DNA of 25,000 bases, taken from Owenia fusiformis. Taxonomy: Eukaryota; Annelida; Polychaeta; Sabellida; Oweniidae. The notes under the pieces were generated by a model. It was not told the origin of the DNA. It saw only the letters and a program-made list of their open reading frames with translations, and did not search any database. Positions within the stretch are counted from its first letter, which is position 1; the number at the start of each line of letters is the position of its first letter. The stretch spans positions 1 to 25,000 of the forward strand of contig CAIIXF020000265.1 in the NCBI GenBank assembly GCA_903813345.2. Direction: 5' to 3'. Below are positions 17,551 to 25,000 of the stretch, in pieces. Made by a program: the position numbers and the translations under genes.

Positions 17551-18667
17551 TATAACTATCAATGGCATATTACACGATTATGTGTAGTCTATGCATCGGA
17601 CTAAGTAAACACTGTAACTGAACGATTATTCACGTGAGGAAACTACATACATTAGTATAGGGCAACTTTTTAGTACAGGTTTACGTTTCGATTTTATATG
17701 CATTGCTTAACCTCTTGAATCCCAGGCTCAAAAATCGGTTGAAAACCAGAGAATCTTTCATTTTTGCCACCTTTTGACATTTAAGTACTATGCGTATACA
17801 ATTTTCTCGTCACTCTGGCTTTCAAATTTTTTCAAGCTTTCAAATTTTAATGCCAATCGCACACAAATTGGTATTATGCAGTCTTCGTAAAGTTGCGTAA
17901 TCGTAAATCCGTTAATCCCTATGTCGCAAACTCCACTTTATTTGCGGCATCCCTGACCCTCACACAACATATACATAGTATATGTGCGAACATATCATAA
18001 CGAATCGTGATAGATTTCCTATTAAAATGAACACTATTGTTGTAGAAATCTAGGAAGTGCACGCTGAGACATCCAACTTACAATTGGTTGAAACTGAAAG
18101 CAATAAGAGGCACCAAATAACCAAACCTTATCAAAATCATGTCTGAAAGTGCACTTTGTGCCACTTTGGTTTGTGAAATCTACAATAAATATCGCAATTC
18201 TATATCGCAAAAGTAGTCTGTTGAGTTTTTTTTGTTAATCAAGTTTATTTTGGAATTGATAGATAAGCAGGCCTTGTTCAAGATACAAGGAAGGAGTCAG
18301 GAAATACCCTGTCACCTTAAAGTGTGTCTTGCTTCACGGTTGTATGCCACAGGAAACATGCGAATGGTGAATGGGGGAAATATATATAATATATCTCAAC
18401 CAATTGTTTTGATCTATTTCCAAGTTATTCTCGGTTCCAGGTAGGCTGTATAACGACTGTTACACTGAACAGTAGTTACTACATGTCGTTCTCTAAATAA
18501 CAGGAGTGGCATTCGGAGTCCGTTAATAATTCCTGATGAAGTCCAAATATTGACGTTTCGTTAATTTAGACATTTCTTTTATTAGCCAGCGCATCTCCAG
18601 TATTCACGAACGTTTTATTAAGCCCAACATACAGCAAGCCAAAGGTGAAATTTCACTTGACCGAGTG
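17551..18667. other. Non-coding DNA between two inverted-repeat elements
   Basis: There are no recognisable genes or RNAs. A 70-codon + ORF (18232-18444) has no known motif. CCTGATGAAGTCC followed closely by GACGTTTCG at 18531-18558 recalls sequence found near some retroelement ends but is too short to assign. Confidence 0.45.
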
Positions 18668-19914
18668 CCCATGTCAAGCTGCGCGCCTACTTAGGCGCGC
18701 AGTTTGTTTCGATCACAAACTGCGTGCCTGGCAACATTGCATCATTTAAGTTGGAGTCTGTATTTTGAAACGTAATTTAAAGAAATTTATCCTGCATTGT
18801 TTTCTTGTTCAATGCGTTCATTCTGTGGCGAATATACGAATCTTGCAAATACTAGCAAAAACTATGTGCTAATGAATCTAAGTTGTAAAACATAAGCAGA
18901 ATAATGGCATTTTCGTCACTGATTTAACTGGAAATTTATACGTAAATCGATCTAGCACTTTAAACATAAATGACAAATACTTTAGACTCGTTTTATATTT
19001 AATTCTCTACGCATTTATCATGTATAATTCAAAACATTTCGAGATAAAACAGATAATCAGGAGATTAAAAAGAAATAAAGCACAAACTGCGCGCCTATTT
19101 TAGCCAGAAATTATAAACTGTGCGCATACACTATTAAAACTTCATATTATCATTGGAATTTCTACAGAGGCACGTGTAGGTGTTTTTCATATAGCTTTGG
19201 AAATTTTGCTTTATCGTCAGATTTTATGAGATTTTCATATTGAAAGTCAAAATGTATAATAGAAGTGACAATTAAGTTGGGAACGAAAAACTTTTATTTT
19301 CAGATCACCATCTTGGTGGATGGACTCTCATAGTGTTTCACTTATGGGGTTCTACTATTAGACACATATGTGCCTTACATATGGCGCTTACGTTTTCTAA
19401 TAATACAAAACAAGCTTGGGTAGGTAAGCAGTTTGAAAATATTAGGCACGCAGTTTGGGAAATACATGTGAATATAGGCGCGCAGTTTGACAAGAAAATG
19501 TTTAAATCACGTTTATGGCGTATTATCGTTTTGAACACAAACTATGCTGCTTTTATCAGATGGAGTGATCCTATATATCCTAGCATACACAGACACAATG
19601 GCTGAATAAACGGCAAATGACGATAAAAAGACATAGATATAACTTTACACTGTGAATTTTGAACACAGAAGCTACTTAAGACCCTTATATTGAGATAACT
19701 AGGTTTACATCGGGAACAACATTGAGTACTATGAGTAAATTAAGTTCATCTTCACAGAATGGTACTGTCTTTAGAACGAGACTAACCTTGTATTTTTCGT
19801 ATTCTGGCTCTTTTTGGGAGTCGTGTCCTCCCCGTCTTCGATTTTGAAATATGCGCGCAGTTTGTCAGAGTTTCAAACTGTGTGCCTAGTAGGCACGCTG
19901 CTTGACATGGGCAT
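18668..19914. mobile_element. Inverted-repeat element with subterminal alternating GCGCGCAGTTTG motifs (~1.25 kb)
   Basis: The left end GCCCATGTCAAGCTGCGCGC mirrors the right end, whose reverse complement is GCCCATGTCAAGCAGCGTGC. Similarity extends ~60 bp, to 18730 and back to about 19849. Each terminus holds an internal palindrome (GCGCGCCTA-CT-TAGGCGCGC at 18681-18700; GTGCCTA-G-TAGGCAC at 19882-19896). A word close to TAGGCGCGCAGTTTG occurs about eleven times in both orientations, including 18675, 18692, 18714, 19082, 19113, 19421, 19443, 19475, 19851, 19874 and 19890. Internal ORFs (for example 19333-19605) are unrecognised. No clear target-site duplication was found, so the class is open: non-autonomous DNA transposon or foldback element. 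Confidence 0.6.
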
Positions 19915-19929
19915 CGTGTTGACCACTTT

Positions 19930-20150
19930 TTCATTTAAACATTGCGAAGGATGGTTACATCCATGCATCAAATGTGCTTGATACTCTATACCAATACCAA
20001 AACGATCTCATATATGGAAATCCTAATATCCCAATCTGGTTATTCATATAAACACTGCGAAGGTTGGTTATATCTCTGCATCCGTGTGTTCGTATCTCAA
20101 TACCAATACCAAAACGATCTCATATATGGAAATCTTTATTTTAGTAATTG
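19930..20150. repeat. 112-bp tandem duplication
   Basis: TTCATTTAAACATTGCGAAGG (19930) and TTCATATAAACACTGCGAAGG (20042) start two copies that both run through TACCAATACCAAAACGATCT and CATATATGGAAATC. The identical tail and the more diverged middle suggest an old duplication or partial conversion. It sits just outside the inverted-repeat element. Confidence 0.85.
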
Positions 20151-21375
20151 CCTTAGGTGACTTAACTCCATTGCAACCTGATCGTATGTGCGAAGTCGAA
20201 GCTTTGAATTTTAACATTCAGAGAAACAATGTTTAGATGTGTCATTTCATGATAATCTTCACATAGTTCATCCACAGTCCTTCACAATCCCATCTTGCGT
20301 ATTGCATTAGCATTTTGTTTGCTGTGTGCAAGCTCGTATACATTTGTGAATGCAACAGGAGTTTATAGGAATTCGTGGATATAAACATTACCCCCAGACC
20401 TGAAATATAAAATTCGAAATAAGAAAAACGACAATAATCATGATATGTTAAGGTCCCAATGATTAACATAATTGTAAATTCACGTCGCGCGAAACTGGGG
20501 ACAATAAGCGTAACATTATGACGCCAAAATACCAAAACATAACAATGAGCAGTAAAGAGCGCAAATAGCCAAGTCTAACGTCAAAAACGACAAGCGTCAC
20601 ATTTTTTTCAAGTCTAGTCAACCCATAAAGAAAATACTTTGTCCTTATCTGATAAAATTCACAGGGTAGCAAGATCTCGAGTACAATATTTTAAAAATGT
20701 TTTTATATTTTGAAAAACGGTCAGGAAATCTATTTGGGGCGTTAGTAAAAATTGAAATGTATGGAATTTGTGATAAAAATCGATGCGTCACATTTTGGAG
20801 AATCAGCTGTTATTTTTTTAAATTATTTCCGAAATAAACAAACCGGTTATTGTTTCGTCAATTTCGCCCTGACAATATTGTGCAGTTAATTATTTTCAAT
20901 CAGACCTAAGTTAGAAGGTTAAATCAAGGTAAACTTATTGCTCGTCCCCTTCGCCTTCTCAACCTTACACGATTTTGAAAATTTTAAAAGCGCTCATATG
21001 GGATAATTCGAACTGAAGCCGTTACGCAGTTGTGTCGTCATAAATGAACATATTCCATTGAATAAAATGTGAAATTTTTCTGAGATTCTGATCATTATTC
21101 AAAAAAAATCATCTCAATTTCAACGAACCGTGTAAGCGTAATGTTACGTCTTACAACTTATTTGACGATGTCTGAGTATATTTAACTTTAGAAATGTGGT
21201 AGATCCCATTAAAAAAAAGAAAAATAATTTCACTCAAATGCAAATAAAAAATACTTCAAAATGATATATAAAACACATACTTAGCTTTTTAAATATGGCA
21301 GATATCAACGCTTAAAGCTAAGATTACCCCACATTTCCCGAATTGTCCCAAGGTCTGAGCAAGTCATATAAGCAT
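20151..21375. other. AT-rich non-coding DNA
   Basis: No recognisable gene. Minus-strand ORFs of 97 and 69 codons (20242-20535 and 20463-20672) overlap each other in different frames and show no domain. GCGTCACATTTT occurs twice (about 20595 and 20785). Nothing else stands out. Confidence 0.45.
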
Positions 21376-22130
21376 CAATTGTAATACCAAGACAACCGAT
21401 TCCTAAAGCAACAATTGTTATACCAAGGCAACCAGTTCCTAAAGCAACAATTGTTATACGAAGGCAATCGGTTCCTATAGTAACAATTGTTATACCAGGA
21501 CAACCGGTTCTTAAAGCAAAAATTGTTATACCAAGACAACCGGTTCTTAAAGCAACAATTGTTATACCAAGACAACCGGTTCCTAAAGCAACAATTGTTA
21601 TACCAAGACAACCGGTTCCTAAAGCAACAATTGTTATACCAAGACAACCGGTTCCAAAAGCAACAATTGTTATACCAAGACAACCGGTTCTTAAAGCAAC
21701 AATTGTTATACCAAGGCAACCGGTTCCCAAAGCAACAATAATTATACCAAGGCAATCGGTTTCTAAAGCAACAATTGTTATACCAAGGCAACCGGTTCCT
21801 AAAGCAACAATTGTTATACCAGGACAACCGGTTCCAAAAGCAACAATTGTTATACCAGGACAACCGGTTATTAAAGCAACAATTGTTATACCAAGGCAAC
21901 TGGTTCCTAAAGCAACAATTGTTATACCAAGGCAACCAGTTCCTAAAGCAACAATTGTTATACCAAGGCAACCGGTTCCTAAAGCAACAATTGTTATACC
22001 AAGGCAACCGGTTCCTAAAGCAACAATTGTTATACCAGGACAACCGGTTCTTAAAGCAACAATTGTTATACCAAGGCAACCGGTTCTAAAGCAACAATTG
22101 TTATACCAAGATAACCGGTTGTTAAAGCAA
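21376..22130. repeat. 36-bp minisatellite, 21 units
   Basis: The unit is ACAATTGTTATACCAAGaCA followed by ACCGGTTCcTAAAGCA, with 21 copies at a 36-bp step (CAATTG at 21376, then every 36 bp to 22095, one unit being 35 bp). Each unit contains two palindromes, AACAATTGTT and AACCGGTT. Because 36 is divisible by three, several frames stay open on both strands: 12-residue repeats such as LLYQDNRFLKQQ on + (21487-21741, 21775-22089) and RLPWYNNCCFRN on - (21375-22079). No start context, splice signals or known protein supports expression. Confidence 0.95.
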
Positions 22131-25000
22131 ACCTCATGCTGCTTCCAGCGCTACGTACGACTGGTCGGAAAATTGACCTTTCGTTGAGGGCACAAACTGC
22201 ATCGGAGATTTAAAACGAATTAGATATAAAATATATCACGAACGGGAAGATCATTCATTAAATCCATTCAAGAGCATACTCCAAAATATATATTTAAATC
22301 TCTCACAAAATTGCAAAAGACTGGCTAGTAGCAGTGTGACGTACGACTGGTCGGAAAATTGACATTTCGTCAAGAGCGCAAATAATATATCTCCCTAACA
22401 ATCGATACATCCATCCTATGGCAAACGTAAAAATATATACATAAATGTCTCATAAAAATATCAAAATAGTCACTGCTACCAGCGCGATGTACAACTTGTC
22501 CGAAAATTGAAATTCCGCACAGAGCGCAAAGTAAATCAGAGCTTTATGACAAATTAGATACTCAATATCTTACGAAAAGAATTACCACTCAACAAGTCTT
22601 TGGTATGCTAAAATATATCCTTTAACGTCTCTCAAATTAACAACCAACATGCTGTCACCAGCGTAACGAATTACCGATGCGAAAATTTACATTTAGTCTA
22701 GAGCGCAAACTGTATCTGCGATTTCAAACAAATTAGATATAGAATATTTCACGACCAGAAATATTAGTCATTAAATCGTTTGTAAGGAAAACGTAGAAAT
22801 ATATACTAAAACGTCTCACAAATCAGCAAAGGACTAGCTAGTAGCAGTGTGACGTACGACTGTTCGGAAAATTGACATTTCGTCTGGAGCGCAAACTGCA
22901 TAAGCGATCTAAGACGAATTGGATATTATATATCTCCCAAACAGAAAAGTCAATCAACACATCCATCCCATGGCAAATGTAAAAATTTATACATAAAGTC
23001 TCACAAAATATAAAACTAGTCGCTGCTACCAGTGCGATGTACAGCTGGTCCGAAAATTGACATTTCATACATAGCCCAAAGAAAATCAGACTTTTATGTC
23101 AAATAAGATACTCGATATCTCACGAATAGAATGGACAATCAACAAGTCCACGGTAGGGCAAACATAAAAATGTATCCTTAAACATCTCAATAATTAGCAA
23201 ATATCATGCTGCTACCAGCACTATGTACGACTGGTCCGAAAATTGACATTTCGTCCACAGAACAAACTGCTTCATAGATTTAAAACGAATTAGATATAAA
23301 ATATATCACGAACGGGAACATCATTCATGAAATCCATTCAAGAGCATACTCCAAAAAATATATTTAAACATCTCACAAAATTGCAAAAGACTGGCTAGTA
23401 GCAGTGTAACGTGCGACTGGTCGGAAATTGACGTTTCGTCTAGAGCAAAAACTGCATTAGCGAAATAAGACAAATTGGATATTATATATCTCCCTAACAG
23501 AAAAGTCAATGAGCACCTCCATACCATGGCAAACGTAAAAAAATATTCATAAACGTCTCACAAAATATCAAACAAGTCACTGCTACCAGCGCAATGTACA
23601 ACTGGTCCGAAAATTGACATTCCGTACAGAGCGCAAAGTAAATCAGAGCTTTTGTGTCAAATAAGATACCCAATATCTTACGAAAATAGATACCATTCAA
23701 CAAGTCCTTGGTAGGGCAAATGCAAAAATATATCCTTTAACGTCTCTCAAATTAACAACCAGCATGCTGCTACCAGCGTAACGTAGTACACCGGTTAGAA
23801 AATTGACATTTAGTCTAGAGCGCAAACGGTATCAGCGATTTCAGACAAATTAGATATAGAATATTTCACGACCAGAAACATCAGTCATTAAATCGTTCTT
23901 AAGGAAAACGTAGACGTATTTACTGAAACGTCTTACAAATCAGCAAAGGACTAGCTAGTACGACTGCTCAGAAAATTGACATTTCTTCTAGAGTGAAATG
24001 TAAATCAGAGCTTTATGACATATTAGATACTCAATATCTCACGAATTTAATTACCACTCAACAACCCCTTAGTAGACCAAGTGCAAAAATATATTTTTTG
24101 AAGTCCCTCAAATGAGCAACCAATATGCTGCTACACGCGTGGCGTTACACCAGTCCGAAAATTGACATTTCGTCTAGAGCGCAATTTAAATCAGAGCTTT
24201 ATGACAAATCCTTCAAATTAGATACTCTATATCTGACGAATAGAATGACCAACCAACAAGTCCTCGATAGGGCAAATGTAAAAATGTATCCTAAAACTTC
24301 TCACTAATTAGCAAATATCATGCTGCCACCAGCGTTACGAACGACTGGTCCGAAAATTGACATTTCCTACAGAGCACAAACTGCATCAGAGATTTAAGAC
24401 GAATTAGATATAAAATATATCACGAACGGGAACATCATTCATTAAATCCATTCAAGGGTACACTCCAAAATATATACTTAAACGTCTCCCAAAATTGTAA
24501 AGGACTGGCTAGTAACAGTTTGACGTACGACTGGTAGGAAAATTGACATTTCGTCAAGAGCGCAAACTGCATATAAGCGATTTAAGACGAATTGGATATT
24601 ATATATCTCCCTAACAGAACAGTCAATCGACACATCCTTCCAATGGCAAACGTAAAAATATATTCATAAACGTCTCACAAAATATAAAACTAGTCACAGC
24701 TACCAGTGCGATGTACAGCTGGTCCGAAAATTGACATTCCGAGCATAGCCCAAAGTAAATCAGACTTTTATGACAAAAAAGATACTCAATATCTCATGAA
24801 TAGAATGACGAATTAACAAGTCCACGGTAGGGCAAACGTAAAAATGTATCCTTAAACATCTCAATAATTAGCAAATATCATGCTGCTACCAGCGCTACGT
24901 ACGATTGGTCAGAAAATTGACATTTCGTCCAGAGCACAATCTGCATCAGAGATTGAAGACGAATTAGATATAAATTATATCACGAGCGGGAACATCATTC
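22131..25000. repeat. ~186-bp satellite DNA with six-monomer higher-order repeat, continues past window end
   Basis: The landmark CTGGTCCGAAAATTGACATT (or a variant) starts monomers at 22161, 22347, 22495, 22673, 22860, 23045, 23231, 23417, 23602, 23791, 23964, 24150, 24345, 24531, 24719 and 24905. The typical step is 185-189 bp; one unit is shortened to 148. Monomers fall into recognisable types. Type A has CACGAACGGGAACATCATTC. Type B has ATTGGATATTATATATCTCC. Type C has AAATCAGAGCTTTATGACA. Type D has ATAGAATATTTCACGACCAG. The order is A-B-C-D-B-C, A-B-C-D-C-C, A-B-C, A..., giving a higher-order period of about 1.07-1.11 kb. All ORFs in it are repeat artefacts. Confidence 0.95.

Noticed and set aside
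18531-18558. Hammerhead ribozyme core (CTGATGA...)
   Set aside because: CTGATGA is followed by a possible stem II, but the required GAAA is absent (GTTTCG instead) and no stem I/III partner is seen.
20242-20672. 97-aa and 69-aa minus-strand ORFs
   Set aside because: Two different frames overlap, with no domain, repeat or splice support.
21375-22089. Long ORFs on both strands with 12-residue repeats
   Set aside because: A stop-free 36-bp repeat unit stays open automatically, and three overlapping frames are open. Nothing favours one as a gene.
21376-22130. CRISPR-like array
   Set aside because: The 36-bp units are contiguous with no unique spacers, and the setting is eukaryotic. It is a minisatellite.
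22190-24960. GCGCAAACTGC in satellite monomers as further copies of the TAGGCGCGCAGTTTG motif
   Set aside because: The GCGC lies on the opposite side of AAACTGC from its place in the motif, and the flanks do not match, so similarity is limited to AAACTGC.

Overview
This is eukaryotic nuclear DNA, most likely from a marine or other invertebrate animal, and a mollusc is plausible. The evidence is general: AT-rich sequence, no bacterial-style gene packing, no ORF with clear cellular homology, intron-like GTAAGT...TTTCAG signals, a 5'-truncated LINE, a decayed Tc1/mariner-type element, tetranucleotide and minisatellite tracts, and a large satellite array. I cannot name the species, and no intact protein-coding host gene is visible.

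Layout. Positions 1-1300 are unremarkable AT-rich DNA with a poly-C tract and a 15-bp x4 tandem repeat. Positions 1313-8012 are built from an old internal duplication. Copy A is 1313-1400 plus 3045-4411. Copy B is 5739-5816 plus 6661-8012. Copy A is interrupted by a 1.6-kb block of ~330-bp tandem repeats headed by a CTGTCCGTC microsatellite. Copy B is interrupted by a LINE fragment (5817-6477) with an 11-bp target-site duplication, and copy A still shows the matching empty site. Both copies keep the same 191-nt exon-like block with matching splice signals and a 44-bp downstream intron. A diverged third version lies at 10394-10556. These blocks have stops in all forward frames, so a spliced non-coding transcript on the + strand is the best guess. 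Positions 11.06-12.46 kb hold a degenerate ~104-bp tandem array in which several units carry a consensus splice donor on the minus strand.

Positions 13.7-17.6 kb are a patchwork of inverted-repeat elements: a ~165-bp MITE-like element, a 149-bp near-identical direct duplication, a ~145-bp imperfect hairpin, two isolated satellite monomers, and a 1,564-bp TA-flanked element. That last element has ~165-bp terminal inverted repeats and a broken transposase C-terminus of Tc1/mariner type. Positions 18.67-19.91 kb look like a second kind of inverted-repeat element, in which a word close to TAGGCGCGCAGTTTG recurs in alternating orientation. The same alternating word also sits in the centre of duplication copies A and B.

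The right end is satellite DNA: 21 copies of a 36-bp minisatellite (21376-22130) run directly into a ~186-bp satellite with a six-monomer higher-order repeat, which continues past the window end. The window therefore looks like repeat-rich heterochromatin or a heterochromatin edge. Repeats account for most of what can be supported. The possible spliced RNA, the motif shared by unrelated-looking elements and the satellite organisation are the points worth following up.
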